From: Clostridia bacterium
GTDB lineage: Bacteria; Bacillota; Clostridia; Christensenellales; Aristaeellaceae
Direction: 5' to 3'
Assembly: GCA_017412715.1 (NCBI GenBank)
Contig: JAFPWU010000002.1
Location: 1-64,000 of the forward strand
Length of the DNA stretch: 64,000 nucleotides
In this document: positions 26,377-38,559 of the stretch, piece after piece
How positions within the stretch are numbered: position 1 is the first letter of the stretch
Layout of the letters: the number at the start of each line of letters is the position of its first letter
Translations under genes and position numbers: made by a program
Notes under the pieces: model-generated
Told to the model about the DNA's origin: nothing
What the model saw: only the letters and a program-made list of their open reading frames with translations
The model's database searches: none

Positions 26377-27003
26377 TTATTTTTTTGCTTCAAGGATCAT
26401 TCTGCGGTAGGTTTCCCGCATGCGCTGATTCAGCTCCTCGCAGGTCTCCACGTTGATGCCTTTTCCCAGCAGGTCCTCATACGCAATGGGATCTCCGACC
26501 CGGGCATGGCAGACCCTGAAGAATTTCAGCGGCCGATCCAGATAGACGGGAATCAGAGGAGCTTTTCCCCGCAGCACCAGAAGGCTGGTTCCGTTTTCAA
26601 TCTGCTCCATCTGGCCCTCGTGATGCCGGGTCCCTTCCGGAAAGATGACCAGCACCTTTTTCATCTTAAGCGCCTTCATGCACGCACGCATGGCTTCCAT
26701 GTCCGTGGCCCCCCGGTCCACAAGAATGCAGTGCATGGAGGTCAGAATTCTTCTGAAAAACGCGTTCTTTCCCAGCTCCTTCTTTCCCAGAAAAACGCAC
26801 TGGCTCTTCACGGGATAGGCCAGAACCAGCGGATCCAGGGCGTGAATATGGTTGGAAATAATCACCATGGGGCCCTCCCGGCCCGCCAGGTTTTCCTTCC
26901 CTTCATACCGGACGGGCATCAGCACGCCGAACAGCACCGTCGCCAGAACCCGGGCAACCCGGTAAATCCCGGAATCTTTCTCCGTAACCGCCTCATTCGC
27001 CAC
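26377..27003 (-). CDS. plsC: 1-acyl-sn-glycerol-3-phosphate acyltransferase
   Basis: A 208-residue PlsC-type membrane acyltransferase that makes phosphatidic acid. The NHxxxxD-type motif I appears as SNHIHALDPL (about residue 58), and the FPEGTR motif III as VIFPEGTRHHEG (near residue 130). The preferred start is GTG at 27003: it has GGAGG nine bases upstream, while an upstream ATG lies far inside cmk. It overlaps the end of cmk by 11 bases, so the two are coupled. The cmk-plsC-ispH order is typical of Clostridia. Confidence 0.9.
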   Translation of the reverse strand: MANEAVTEKDSGIYRVARVLATVLFGVLMPVRYEGKENLAGREGPMVIISNHIHALDPLVLAYPVKSQCVFLGKKELGKNAFFRRILTSMHCILVDRGATDMEAMRACMKALKMKKVLVIFPEGTRHHEGQMEQIENGTSLLVLRGKAPLIPVYLDRPLKFFRVCHARVGDPIAYEDLLGKGINVETCEELNQRMRETYRRMILEAKK

Positions 27004-27667
27004 GTCGAAGCACCTCCGCCATTTCAACGATTTTCTCCACCACCTGGTCAAAGCTCAGGTCTGTGGTATCCACCAGCACCGCGTCCTCCGCCCTGCGCAG
27101 GGGCTCCACCGGCCGGTTCATATCCTGTTCGTCCCGGGCCTTCACCTGGGCCAGCACCTCTTCAAAGGATGCCGGGTCCCCCTTGGCCTGCATCTCCTTC
27201 CAACGGCGGCGGGCCCGCTCCTCAGGGCTGGCAGTCAGGAAGATCTTCAGCGGAGCATTCGGCAGCACGGTCGTGCAGATATCCCGCCCGTCCACGATCA
27301 TATCCCGGGCGGCGGCCAGCTCCTGCTGAAGAGCAACCATGCGCTTCCGCACTTCTGCGTAGCGGCTCACTGTGCTGGCCGCCATGCTGACCTCCGGCGT
27401 CCGAATGAGGGAGCTGACATCCTGCCCGTCCAGCAAGGTTCGCTGTCCCCCCTCGCCCACCTGTACATCCAGTTTCAGTCCCTGGCACAGCTCCACGATC
27501 CGGGTTTCCTGCTGCACATCGATTTCCTCCCGCAGGGCCTTCAGCCCCAGGGCCCGGTACATGGCTCCGGTGTCGAGATGCAGGATACCCAGCCGCGCCG
27601 CCACCGCGTCCGCAATGGAAGATTTGCCGGCTCCCACCGGCCCGTCCATGGCAATATTCAAACGCAT
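26993..27667 (-). CDS. cmk: Cytidylate kinase
   Basis: The 224-residue kinase phosphorylates CMP and dCMP. It begins MRLNIAMDGPVGAGKSSIAD with the P-loop GPVGAGKSS, and has LDTGAMYRAL and the DGRDI motif near residue 155, all typical of Cmk. ATG 27667 is chosen because AGGAGG lies 11 bases upstream and the P-loop must be close to the N-terminus. It has its own promoter, divergent from that of the HD nucleotidase gene. Confidence 0.95.
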   Translation of the reverse strand: MRLNIAMDGPVGAGKSSIADAVAARLGILHLDTGAMYRALGLKALREEIDVQQETRIVELCQGLKLDVQVGEGGQRTLLDGQDVSSLIRTPEVSMAASTVSRYAEVRKRMVALQQELAAARDMIVDGRDICTTVLPNAPLKIFLTASPEERARRRWKEMQAKGDPASFEEVLAQVKARDEQDMNRPVEPLRRAEDAVLVDTTDLSFDQVVEKIVEMAEVLRRGE

Positions 27668-27701
27668 TTTTTCGCGTTCCTCCTCTCTTCCGATGCCCCG
27701 T

Positions 27702-27730
27702 ATTATACGCTTCTCCCCCTGTTCCCGCAA
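27702..27730 (-). promoter_or_regulatory. Promoter of cmk
   Basis: On the minus strand TTGCGG and TATAAT (in GCGTATAATACG) are 17 bases apart, 35-45 bases ahead of the cmk start. Confidence 0.55.
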
Positions 27731-27738
27731 CCGTTACT

Positions 27739-27767
27739 TGAATCCGCAGGGAAAAAGCGGTATAATA
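27739..27767 (+). promoter_or_regulatory. Promoter of the HD nucleotidase gene
   Basis: TTGAAT and TATAAT are 17 bases apart on the plus strand, back to back with the cmk promoter. Confidence 0.6.
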
Positions 27768-27821
27768 TTTGTATGCACTGTCCCCGGGAAAAGAGGGGAT
27801 CGGCGCAAAGATGGAGGCCGT

Positions 27822-28412
27822 ATGTCCTTTTCGTTTTTTGCTTATTTGTCCCGGCTGAAGCTGATCAGCCGCTGGTCCCTGATGCGGAATACCCATCCGG
27901 AAAACGACGCGGAGCATTCCCTGCAGGTGGCCATGATCGCCCATGGCATCGCCCTTCTGGGGCGGGACCGTTACGGCCGGAAGGTGAATCCGGAGCATGT
28001 GCTCTCCCTGGCCGTCTATCACGACGCCACCGAGGTGATGACCGGGGACCTTCCCACCCCCGTAAAGTACTGGTCTCCGGAGCTCCGGGGCGCCTACCGC
28101 CGGCTGGAGGATCTCTCCGCCGACCGGCTGCTCGGTCTCCTGCCGGAGGAGATGCGTCCTGCCTTCACCCCTTACCTGAAACAGGAGGCGGGATATGAGC
28201 GGGACATCGTCCGGGCGGCGGATAAAATCAGCGCCTACATCAAGTGTCTGGACGAACAGCGGGCCGGCAATCCGGAGTTTGACTACGCCGCCCGGAACAT
28301 TCACCGGACCCTGGAGGAGATCGAATATCCGGAGGTGAAGGATTTCCTGCTGGAATTCCTGCCCGCCTTCGGCATGACCCTGGATGAGCTGAATCATCCA
28401 ACTGAATCCTGA
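27822..28412 (+). CDS. HD-domain 5'-deoxynucleotidase, YfbR-like
   Basis: The 196-residue protein carries the YfbR/HD motifs: RWSLMRNTHPENDAEHS near residues 18-34 (AEH binding a metal), YHDATEVMTGDLPTPVK near residues 66-82 (the HD), and D136 in IVRAADKISAYIKC. YfbR dephosphorylates deoxyribonucleoside 5'-monophosphates. The ATG at 27822 has GGAGG four bases upstream; the frame further upstream overlaps cmk and is not coding. It is a single gene under its own promoter. Confidence 0.9.
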   Translation: MSFSFFAYLSRLKLISRWSLMRNTHPENDAEHSLQVAMIAHGIALLGRDRYGRKVNPEHVLSLAVYHDATEVMTGDLPTPVKYWSPELRGAYRRLEDLSADRLLGLLPEEMRPAFTPYLKQEAGYERDIVRAADKISAYIKCLDEQRAGNPEFDYAARNIHRTLEEIEYPEVKDFLLEFLPAFGMTLDELNHPTES

Positions 28413-28429
28413 TCCGGTCTGCACAGGCC

Positions 28430-28507
28430 CTCATTCCTGTATTCCGGAGAAAAGCTGAATTGAAGCTCATCCGGCGGCTTTCGCCTGTGAAAAGGCGGTG
28501 CCGTCGG
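28430..28507. repeat. Imperfect palindrome, REP-like
   Basis: CCGGCGGC...CGCCTGTGAAAAGGCG...GCCGTCGG (28471-28507) resembles the dispersed palindrome, following a shared AAAGCTGAATTGAA motif. It separates the nucleotidase and LCP genes. Confidence 0.4.
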
Positions 28508-28559
28508 GGCGAAAAAATCGACGTATTCTCAGTACTGTACCCTCAGGAGGTTTCTGCCA

Positions 28560-29744
28560 ATGAAAAGATTTCTGGCCCTGCTGCTTACCCTGGTCCTGCT
28601 GCCCCTCTTCGCCCTTTGCGAGGCGCCTGCGGAGGATGAAGATCTGCTGATCGAGGAAATCACGGAGGAGGTTCTCCTGGACGAGCCCGACCCCGGCCTG
28701 GACAGCGAGAATGTCTACGTGGATGAGGACACGGGCGAAACCTATATTCTCTCCCCCGAGGAGCAGGAAAAGCTGGACACCCTGCTGGAGGAAGAGCCGG
28801 AGGAGGATCCGGGCATCGACCCGGACTCCCTGGAGCTGAATTCCAACCTGCCGGACAATGTGCTGAACATCCTGCTGATCGGCGTGGATACCCGCAGCGA
28901 TGACGCGACGGAGATCATCGGCCGGGGGGATACCCAGATCATCGTCTCCATCAACCGGGATGACGGTTCCATCAAAATGACCTCCATTCTGCGGGATTCC
29001 CTGGTGGTCATTCCGGGATACAAGAACCAGACCAAAATCAACAACGCCTACCAGTACGGCTGCAACAGGGTCAAAAAAGGCACGACCCAGGAAAAGATCC
29101 GCAGCGGCGCTTCCCTCGCCATGCGGACCATCAATCGGAATTTCCAGATGAACATCGAAAATTATGTTGCCATCAATTTCAACGGTCTGGCCTCCATTAT
29201 CGACGCGCTGGGAGGAATCGATATCGAGCTGACCAAGGGGGAGGCCTGGTATATCAACAAGTACCTCAAGGAGCATCCCCCTGCCTATGACAACAAGGCC
29301 AGGGGAGAGCGCACGCCCCTGGAGGTGGCTGCTGGCGTCCAGCATCTGGACGGGGTGCAGGCGGTCATGTATGCCCGGACCCGTTCCCTGAAGGGGGAAA
29401 ACGATTTCAACCGTACGGACCGGCAGCGCCATCTGCTGGATCTGCTGCTGCAGAAGGTAATGGAGAATATCGATTTCAGCACCCTGATGGACCTGATGGA
29501 TGTAGCCTATTCCTACTCCGATACCAACATGAATCTCCAGACCATGTGGGACCTGGCCACCTCCCTGCTGCCCGCCCTGACCGGCGCTCAGGGAGATTCC
29601 CTCTTCGAACAGATGCGCGTGCCCATGGACGGCTCCTACAAATATACCACCCATAACGGCTCCTCCGTCATCAAGTACAACCTGACGAAGCATGCCCAGG
29701 CGATTCACGAATTCGTTTACGGTACCTACTACCCCGCCAAATAA
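28560..29744 (+). CDS. LytR-CpsA-Psr (LCP) family protein
   Basis: A 394-residue extracellular enzyme with an N-terminal signal/anchor segment, an acidic linker (about residues 22-95) and an LCP domain starting at NVLNILLIGVDTR (near residue 98). The key arginine/aspartate positions are in RGDTQIIVSINRDDG and in YARTRSLKGENDFNRTDRQR near residue 280. LCP enzymes attach teichoic acids or capsular polymers to peptidoglycan, which supports a Gram-positive-type wall. AGGAGG lies nine bases before the ATG at 28560. It is followed by a strong terminator. Confidence 0.92.
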   Translation: MKRFLALLLTLVLLPLFALCEAPAEDEDLLIEEITEEVLLDEPDPGLDSENVYVDEDTGETYILSPEEQEKLDTLLEEEPEEDPGIDPDSLELNSNLPDNVLNILLIGVDTRSDDATEIIGRGDTQIIVSINRDDGSIKMTSILRDSLVVIPGYKNQTKINNAYQYGCNRVKKGTTQEKIRSGASLAMRTINRNFQMNIENYVAINFNGLASIIDALGGIDIELTKGEAWYINKYLKEHPPAYDNKARGERTPLEVAAGVQHLDGVQAVMYARTRSLKGENDFNRTDRQRHLLDLLLQKVMENIDFSTLMDLMDVAYSYSDTNMNLQTMWDLATSLLPALTGAQGDSLFEQMRVPMDGSYKYTTHNGSSVIKYNLTKHAQAIHEFVYGTYYPAK

Positions 29745-29766
29745 TCAGGCGGTCCCGTGAGTATCA

Positions 29767-29799
29767 GACGCTCCCCCGGTGTCCGGGCGGAGCGTTTTT
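29767..29799 (+). terminator. Terminator of the LCP gene
   Basis: GACGCTCC and GGAGCGT pair, with an inner CCCGG/CCGGG, followed by TTTTTC. It starts 22 bases after the stop codon. Confidence 0.8.
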
Positions 29800-29885
29800 C
29801 ATGCCCCGGAAGCGGAATTCACCCCTTTTCCGCCGGGAGCGGGGCCTGCGGCGGAACGGCTGCCTGCTCTTTTCCTGTATTTTGA

Positions 29886-29915
29886 TTGACGGAAAACGGG
29901 CAGAAACGGTATAAT
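29886..29915 (+). promoter_or_regulatory. Promoter of the oxidoreductase operon
   Basis: TTGACG (29886-29891) and TATAAT (29910-29915) are 18 bases apart and lie 35 bases before the first gene. Confidence 0.7.
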
Positions 29916-29949
29916 TCCTTTTAAACCCAACGTAAGGAGGCGAAATGCC

Positions 29950-30153
29950 ATGGCCCTGTTGACCATTGCCCGCGAGACCTGCAAAGGCTGCGGTCTGTGC
30001 GCCGACGTATGCCCCAAAAAGATCCTGGCCCTCAGCAAGGAGATCAATTCCAAGGGGTATCATCCCATTGCCGTCACCGATCAGGAAAAATGCATCGGCT
30101 GCGCTTTCTGCGCCCGGATGTGCCCCGATGCGGTGATCAAGGTCGAGAAATAA
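29950..30153 (+). CDS. 2-oxoacid:ferredoxin oxidoreductase, delta (ferredoxin) subunit
   Basis: A 67-residue protein with two CxxCxxCxxxCP clusters (CKGCGLCADVCP near residue 11 and CIGCAFCARMCP near residue 48), binding two [4Fe-4S] centres. It passes electrons from the catalytic subunits to ferredoxin. The ATG at 29950 has AAGGAGG nine bases upstream. It is the first gene of a four-gene operon with an order like that of VOR/KOR enzymes. Confidence 0.93.
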   Translation: MALLTIARETCKGCGLCADVCPKKILALSKEINSKGYHPIAVTDQEKCIGCAFCARMCPDAVIKVEK

Positions 30154-30172
30154 AAAAGGAGGAAGCGTTACC

Positions 30173-31249
30173 ATGGGTCAGAAAATGCTCATGAAGGGAA
30201 ATGAGGCCATTGCCGAAGCCGCCATCCAGGCGGGATGCCGCTTCTTCTTTGGCTACCCCATTACCCCTCAGAATCAGATTCCGGAATACATGTCCAAGCG
30301 GCTGCCGAAAATGGAGGGCGGCTGCTTCCTGCAGGCGGAGAGTGAAGTCGCCGCCATTAACATGGTCTACGGCGCGGCCGGTGCCGGCGCCCGGGTCATG
30401 ACCTCCTCCTCCTCTCCGGGAATTTCCCTGAAGCAGGAAGGAATCAGCTATATCGTTGGAGCGGAGCTCCCCTGCGTCATCGTGAACATGGTGCGCGGCG
30501 GCCCCGGTCTCGGATCCATCCAGCCCGCCCAGAGCGACTACTACCAGTCCACCCGCGGCGGCGGCCACGGAGATTACCGGATGCTGGTGCTCGCCCCCTC
30601 CTCCGTGCAGGAGGCGGTGGAATTAACCCAGATGGCCTTTGACCTGGCGGACCGGTATCGCAATCCCGTCCTCATTATGGGAGACGGCCTCATCGGACAG
30701 ATGATGGAGCCGGTGGAAATGCCGGACTATCATCCCGCCGCCGATCTGCCCCCCAAGACCTGGGCGGCCACCGGCTGGACGCCCCAGTCCGACCGGGAGC
30801 GGGCAATCATCAATTCCCTGTATATTGATCCCGCCGTGCTGGAGAAGCACGTCAATCACCTGTATGAAAAGTACGCCGTCATGGAGCAGACCGAATGCCG
30901 CTGGCAGGAGGAGATGACGGAGGACGCGGACTATATCCTGGTGGCCTACGGAACCACCGCCCGCATCGCCCGTTCCGCCATGCGGAAGCTCCGGGAGGAA
31001 GGCATTAAGGCCGGGCTCATCCGGCCCATCACCCTCTGGCCCTTCCCCTCCGCCCCCATCGCCCAGGCCGCTGAGCACGCCCGGGCATTCCTGACGGTGG
31101 AGATGAGCATGGGCCAGATGGTGGATGATGTGCGTCTGGCCGTGGACGGGAAAAAGCCTGTCCATTTCTTCGGCCGGACCGGCGGCATCGTGCCCACCGT
31201 CCGGGAAATCATCACCCAGGTGGAAAATCTCGCGAAGGAGGGGAAGTAA
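30173..31249 (+). CDS. 2-oxoacid:ferredoxin oxidoreductase, alpha subunit
   Basis: The 358-residue alpha subunit belongs to the VorB/KorA type (pyrimidine-binding fold). It begins [19 protein letters not shown] and has [16 protein letters not shown] near residue 25 and a C-terminal [10 protein letters not shown]. It oxidatively decarboxylates 2-oxoacids to acyl-CoA with reduction of ferredoxin; the substrate, branched-chain 2-oxoacids or 2-oxoglutarate, cannot be decided here. It is one base from the beta gene. Confidence 0.93.
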   Translation: MGQKMLMKGNEAIAEAAIQAGCRFFFGYPITPQNQIPEYMSKRLPKMEGGCFLQAESEVAAINMVYGAAGAGARVMTSSSSPGISLKQEGISYIVGAELPCVIVNMVRGGPGLGSIQPAQSDYYQSTRGGGHGDYRMLVLAPSSVQEAVELTQMAFDLADRYRNPVLIMGDGLIGQMMEPVEMPDYHPAADLPPKTWAATGWTPQSDRERAIINSLYIDPAVLEKHVNHLYEKYAVMEQTECRWQEEMTEDADYILVAYGTTARIARSAMRKLREEGIKAGLIRPITLWPFPSAPIAQAAEHARAFLTVEMSMGQMVDDVRLAVDGKKPVHFFGRTGGIVPTVREIITQVENLAKEGK

Positions 31250-31250
31250 C

Positions 31251-31988
<738 letters not shown>

Positions 31989-31992
31989 TACC

Positions 31993-32529
31993 ATGGAAGC
32001 TCAATTCCTGATTGCGGGTTTCGGTGGCCAGGGCGTGCTGCTGATCGGTCAGCTGCTGGCCAAGGCGGCCATGCACATGGGCATGAACGTTTCCTGGATG
32101 CCCTCCTACGGCCCTGAAATGCGGGGCGGCGAAGCCAACTGCGCCGTGGTCATCTCCGACGAGCCCATCGGCTCTCCCCTGGTAACGGAGATTCCCATCG
32201 CGGTCATTATGAACAAGCCCAGCATGATCAAGTTTACCCCCGCCATGGAGAAGGGAGGCATCATGCTGTACAATTCCTCCCTCATCGATATCACTCCGGA
32301 TCGGGACGATATTACGGCCATTCCTGTGGACTGCAACGGGATCGCCGAACAGCTGGGAAATGCCCGCACCGCCAATATGGTGATGCTTGGCGCCATCCTG
32401 AAAAAGACCGGCGTGGTCTCCATCGATGCCGCCATGGAAGCCCTGAAGGCCACCTTCGGACCGAAGAAGGAGCATCTGCTGCCCATCAACCGGGAAGCCA
32501 TGGAAAAAGGCGCCGCCTGCGTCAGCTGA
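31993..32529 (+). CDS. 2-oxoacid:ferredoxin oxidoreductase, gamma subunit
   Basis: The 178-residue gamma subunit starts with the typical FLIAGFGGQGVLLIGQLLAK motif and contains PSYGPEMRGGEANC (near residue 38). It completes the alpha-beta-gamma-delta enzyme. It starts four bases after the beta stop codon and is followed by a strong terminator, so it ends the operon. Confidence 0.93.
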   Translation: MEAQFLIAGFGGQGVLLIGQLLAKAAMHMGMNVSWMPSYGPEMRGGEANCAVVISDEPIGSPLVTEIPIAVIMNKPSMIKFTPAMEKGGIMLYNSSLIDITPDRDDITAIPVDCNGIAEQLGNARTANMVMLGAILKKTGVVSIDAAMEALKATFGPKKEHLLPINREAMEKGAACVS

Positions 32530-32540
32530 ACAGAAAAATC

Positions 32541-32569
32541 AGGTCCCCGCTGCTGCGGGGACCTTTTTT
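32541..32569. terminator. Terminator shared by the oxidoreductase operon and gyrA
   Basis: AGGTCCCCGC and GCGGGGACCT pair around TGCT, followed by TTTTTT on the plus strand and by GATTTTTC on the minus strand. A second long hairpin (32589-32620, CGGCAGCCGGGC with GCCCGGCTGCCG) lies between it and gyrA. Confidence 0.85.
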
Positions 32570-32690
32570 ATGCTGTTGAATTTTTTATCCGGCAGCCGGG
32601 CTTTTGCCGCCCGGCTGCCGATTCTGATGTTCCTTTGAGATCTGCCCGCCTCAGGCGGGTGAATTCAGGCTTCAGCCGCGAAAAATCGGA

Positions 32691-35237
32691 TTACAGATCC
32701 GTCGCCGGCTCAGCGGGAGCCTCCCCCTCGGAGTTCTGCGGATTCAACTCTTCCCGGGCTTCCGGAGATTCCGGATCCTCAGGATATTCCTTCAGTTCCT
32801 CCGGTTCTTCCTCTTCCGGTTCAGCGCGGCACACCGCCACAACCCGGCTGCCCTCCGCCAGCTTCATGATCCGGACGCCCTGGGTGGCCCGGCCGCAGAG
32901 CCGCACGTCCGCCGCCCGCGCCCGGATAATGGTGCCGTCGTCGGTGATCAGCAGGATATCCTCCTCCTCATGCACCAGCAGCAGCGCCGCCAGATTCCCC
33001 GTCTTTTCCGTCAGGTTCATGGCCCGGATTCCCTTGCCTCCACGGCCCTGTTCCCGGTATTCCTCGGGATCCGTCCGCTTGCCGTATCCGTTGGAGGTAA
33101 TGGCCAGCACGGTGGTATCCTCGGTGATCACGTCAATGTCGATCACATCGTCCCCCTCATCCAGCCGCATGGAGCGTACGCCGATGCTGTTTCTGCCCAG
33201 GTTCCGCACATGCTTCTCGTTGAAGCGGATGCACTTGCCCTCCCGGCTGCTGAGGAGCATCTCGTCCTCACCGGTGCTCAGACGGACGCCGATCAGTTCA
33301 TCGTTCTCCCGCAGGGCGATCGCGATCAGGCCGTTCTTCCGCAGATTCCGGAATTCATCCAGGGCCGTCTTCTTGATCATGGCGCCCCGGGTCGCCATCA
33401 CCAGGTTGTATTCCTGTTCGGATTCCCGCGGCATGGGCAGCATGGTGGAGACCTTCTCCCCGCTGGAAATCTGCAGCAGGTTGATGATCGCCGTACCTCT
33501 GGCCTGCCGTCCCGCCTCGGGGATCTGATAGCACTTCAGGCTGTAGACCCGGCCCAGATTTGTAAAGAACAGGATCTCCTGATGGGTGGATACCACGCAC
33601 ATCTGGACGGTGTAGTCGGTCTCCTTCACGTTCATGCCGCTGACGCCCCGTCCGCCCCGGTGCTGGGCCCGATATACGCTGGAGGCAACCCGCTTCACGT
33701 ACCCCTCATGGGTCAGGGTAACCACCATATTCTCTTCCTGGATCAGATCCTCGATATCGATATCATCCTCGGCCACGGCCAGCTCGCTGCGCCGCTCATC
33801 GCCGAATTTATCCCGGATCTCGGAAATCTCCGTTTTGATCACGTTCATCAGCTCATGCTCGTCCGCCAGGATCTCCATCAGCCGGGCAATTGTCTTCTCC
33901 AGCTCCTGATATTCCTCCATCAGGCGCTCCCGCTCCAGACCGGTCAGCCTGGCCAGACGCATGTCCAGAATCGCCTGGGCCTGCCGGTCCGTAAACTCGA
34001 AGCGCAGCATCAGGGCTTCCTTCGCCGTCTGGGTATCCTTGCTGGCCCTGATGATGGCCACAATCTCGTCAATATGGTCCAGGGCCTTCAGCAGGCCTTC
34101 CAGGATATGAGCCCGGTTCTGCGCCTTGTTCAGCTCAAACTTCGTCCGCCGGGTCACTACATCCTTCTGGTGCTCCAGATAGTAGTAGATCATCTCCCGC
34201 AGGGTCAGCACCCGGGGCTTTCCGTCCACCAGGGCCAGCATATTGGCGCCGAAGTTTTCCTGCAGGGAGGTATGCTTGTACAGGGTGTTCAGCACCACCT
34301 GGGGCTGGACGTCCTTCTTCAGCTCGATGACGATCCGCATGCCCTGCCGGTCATTGGATTCATCCCGGATATCGCTGATGCCCTCCAGCTTTTTCTCGTG
34401 GACCAGGTCCGCGATTTTCTTCACCAGAACGGCCTTGTTGACCTGATAGGGGATTTCCGTCACCACGATGCGGCTGCGGTTCGGCCCCATCTCCTCGATA
34501 TTGCTGCGGGCCCGCACGGTAATCCGGCCGTGGCCGGTGGCATAGGCTGCCCGGATTCCGCTGCGGCCCATGATCAGGCCGCCGGTGGGAAAATCCGGTC
34601 CCTTGATATGCTGCATCAGATCCTCGAGGGTGCATTCCGGGTTGTCGATCATGCAGATGACCCCGTTGATGACCTCGGTCAGGTTATGCGGCGGAATATT
34701 CGTCGCCATGCCCACGGCAATGCCGTTGGAACCGTTCACCAGCAGGTTCGGGAACCGGGCCGGCAGCACGGCGGGCTGCTGCAGCGTTTCGTCAAAGTTG
34801 GGATAGAAGTCCACCGTATCCTTGTCGATGCCGTCCAGCAGGTGCATGGTCAGCTTCTGCAGCCTGGCCTCCGTATACCGCATGGCGGCGGCTCCGTCTC
34901 CGTCCACGGAGCCGAAGTTGCCCTGACCTTCCACCAGGGGATAGCGGATGTTGAAGGGCTGGGCCAGACGCACCATGGCATCGTAGACCGAGGAGTCCCC
35001 ATGGGGGTGAAATTTACCCAGCACATCGCCCACCACGCGGGCGCTTTTGCGGGTCGGTTTGTCCGGCGTCATGCCCAGTTCCTCGGACATGTCGTACAGA
35101 ATCCGCCGGTGCACGGGCTTCAGGCCGTCCCGCACGTCCGGCAGGGCCCGGTCCACGATGACCGCCATGGCATAGGCGATGAAGCTCTTCTTCATCTCCT
35201 GCTCCAGATTTACCGGGATCAGTTTATCGTTTATCAT
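32691..35237 (-). CDS. gyrA: DNA gyrase subunit A
   Basis: The 848-residue breakage-reunion subunit has the active-site tyrosine in [10 protein letters not shown] (near residue 121) and the gyrase-specific box as QHRGGRG (canonical QRRGGxG) near residue 545. The C-terminal beta-pinwheel is followed by an acidic tail. In the quinolone-determining region, [10 protein letters not shown] keeps the serine and the aspartate found in quinolone-sensitive enzymes. It lies 230 bases downstream of gyrB, with a tandem repeat between. Confidence 0.97.
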   Translation of the reverse strand: MINDKLIPVNLEQEMKKSFIAYAMAVIVDRALPDVRDGLKPVHRRILYDMSEELGMTPDKPTRKSARVVGDVLGKFHPHGDSSVYDAMVRLAQPFNIRYPLVEGQGNFGSVDGDGAAAMRYTEARLQKLTMHLLDGIDKDTVDFYPNFDETLQQPAVLPARFPNLLVNGSNGIAVGMATNIPPHNLTEVINGVICMIDNPECTLEDLMQHIKGPDFPTGGLIMGRSGIRAAYATGHGRITVRARSNIEEMGPNRSRIVVTEIPYQVNKAVLVKKIADLVHEKKLEGISDIRDESNDRQGMRIVIELKKDVQPQVVLNTLYKHTSLQENFGANMLALVDGKPRVLTLREMIYYYLEHQKDVVTRRTKFELNKAQNRAHILEGLLKALDHIDEIVAIIRASKDTQTAKEALMLRFEFTDRQAQAILDMRLARLTGLERERLMEEYQELEKTIARLMEILADEHELMNVIKTEISEIRDKFGDERRSELAVAEDDIDIEDLIQEENMVVTLTHEGYVKRVASSVYRAQHRGGRGVSGMNVKETDYTVQMCVVSTHQEILFFTNLGRVYSLKCYQIPEAGRQARGTAIINLLQISSGEKVSTMLPMPRESEQEYNLVMATRGAMIKKTALDEFRNLRKNGLIAIALRENDELIGVRLSTGEDEMLLSSREGKCIRFNEKHVRNLGRNSIGVRSMRLDEGDDVIDIDVITEDTTVLAITSNGYGKRTDPEEYREQGRGGKGIRAMNLTEKTGNLAALLLVHEEEDILLITDDGTIIRARAADVRLCGRATQGVRIMKLAEGSRVVAVCRAEPEEEEPEELKEYPEDPESPEAREELNPQNSEGEAPAEPATDL

Positions 35238-35260
35238 GCTTTTTCCTCATCATCAGGGAC

Positions 35261-35467
35261 TTTGCGATCGTCGCGCTCCGCGTTGATCTCGCCCCAAGGG
35301 CTCGCCATTCGCGGGCTCCTGTAGCATTGGATCTGTTACCCAAATCTTAGATTTGGACAGATCTCTTTGCGATCGTCGCTCTCCGCTCTGTCTTCCCCCA
35401 GGGGCTCGTCCTTCGCGGGCTCCTGCAGCATTGGATCTGTTACCCAAATCTTAGATTTGGACAGATC

Positions 35468-35469
<2 letters not shown>
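35261..35469. repeat. Tandem repeat, two 105-base units, between gyrB and gyrA
   Basis: Units 35261-35365 and 35366-35469 match closely along their whole length (the last 47 bases almost perfectly). The main difference is a block after the first 25 bases. Each unit ends with a hairpin of ATCTGT...CCAAATC-TTA-GATTTGG-ACAGAT. The second unit runs into the stop codon of gyrB. No protein frame is credible here. Confidence 0.9.
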
Positions 35470-37537
<2,068 letters not shown>

Positions 37538-37568
37538 TCAACCTATTAATTATACCACAGAAAAGACA

Positions 37569-37612
37569 AAAAAGGAAGCGCCGGAAAGGACTTTTTTCCT
37601 TTCTCCGGTGCT
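37569..37612 (-). terminator. Terminator of the phosphopantetheinyl transferase gene
   Basis: GGAAGCRCCGGA and TCCGGCGCTTCC pair, with a second inner AAAGGA/TCCTTT stem, followed on the minus strand by TTTTTTG. A TATAAT follows 15-20 bases later and may serve gyrB. Confidence 0.8.
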
Positions 37613-37806
37613 TCCCTCGGGCTGCTTTCTTCGCGTTTTCTCCCGCTTCCGAGGCACGATCTCTCCCGTCGGCACGGGCATCCGTGAAGCGGAGTTTCCG
37701 GCCGGTCATCCGGGAAAATGCTGTTTCATCCTGAGAATACGCGGCACTAATCTGCTTTGGATGAAACCGTCTTCGCTCAGGCGACGGCCGCCGAAAAAGC
37801 ATAGGT
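37613..37806. other. Noncoding gap with one palindromic repeat
   Basis: No gene is seen. CGTC-TTCGCTCAGG-CGACG (37768-37787) is a copy of the dispersed palindrome in the reverse orientation. Confidence 0.4.
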
Positions 37807-38475
37807 TCAGCCTTTCCTGAATACATCCGCCGCTTTCCAGTCGAATACCACCCTTTCCCCGGAGAAAACGCAGCAGGAGGCGCTTTGTTTCCCCGGAAGA
37901 AGGCGGTCCTCATACCGGACGCCTGGCTCCGGCGACAGGACGGAAAAGCTGCTCATCGGCAGGCTCAGGCCCCGTCCCGTAGCCTTCAGATAGCTTTCCT
38001 TCCGGGTCCAGATGCGGGTAAACAGCCGGTCCCAGGCCTCCGGGTCCGTTTCACGGCCCAGCGCCTCCTGCTCCTCCGGATGGAAAAAGCGCCCGACCAG
38101 CCTTCTGTTCCCTCGGCCGAAGCTTTCCACGTCGCACCCCACCGGGCAGCCGCAGATCGCGCATAAAGCCCGGTTTCCCCCATGGCTGAGGCTGAAATGA
38201 AGGTTCGGGTGGTCCGGCAGCCAGGGCTGGCCGTATTTCCCTTCCGCGATATTTACTCCGCTGCCTTCGATTCCCCGCTTTTCCAGCGCGAGCACCAGCA
38301 GAATGCCGACGCCCAGGCTCATGCGCCGAATGTCCGCAGCCCCCAGGGAGATGATGTTTTCCCGGCGGGTTTCCGGCATTCTGCCCAGCCATCGGCTGAA
38401 CAGACCCGGATCCTCCAGAGGCGCCACGTCCATCCACGTAATTTCGCAGACGTTTTCACTGTAGGATTCCCGCAT
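37807..38475 (-). CDS. 4'-phosphopantetheinyl transferase, Sfp type
   Basis: A 222-residue Sfp-type enzyme that activates carrier proteins by adding phosphopantetheine from CoA. It carries the GCDVE metal-binding motif (near residue 110) and WTRKESYLKATGRGL (near residue 155), and LHFSLSHGGNRALCAI (near residue 90). The start at 38475 has GGGAG eight bases upstream; earlier in-frame codons lie within the hairpin that ends the foldase gene. No biosynthetic cluster is nearby, so it may serve fatty acid synthesis or a remote pathway. Confidence 0.9.
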   Translation of the reverse strand: MRESYSENVCEITWMDVAPLEDPGLFSRWLGRMPETRRENIISLGAADIRRMSLGVGILLVLALEKRGIEGSGVNIAEGKYGQPWLPDHPNLHFSLSHGGNRALCAICGCPVGCDVESFGRGNRRLVGRFFHPEEQEALGRETDPEAWDRLFTRIWTRKESYLKATGRGLSLPMSSFSVLSPEPGVRYEDRLLPGKQSASCCVFSGERVVFDWKAADVFRKG

Positions 38476-38498
38476 CCCCTTTTCTCCCTGAAAATTTT

Positions 38499-38526
38499 CC
38501 ACCCGGCCCGCAGCGGGCCGGGTGGA
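38499..38526 (-). terminator. Terminator of the PrsA-like foldase gene
   Basis: CCACCCGGCCCGC and GCGGGCCGGGTGG pair perfectly with a tiny loop, followed by AAAATTTTC on the minus strand. Confidence 0.75.
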
Positions 38527-38559
38527 AATCATTCTTCATATGAAACCTGTCCTTCGTAA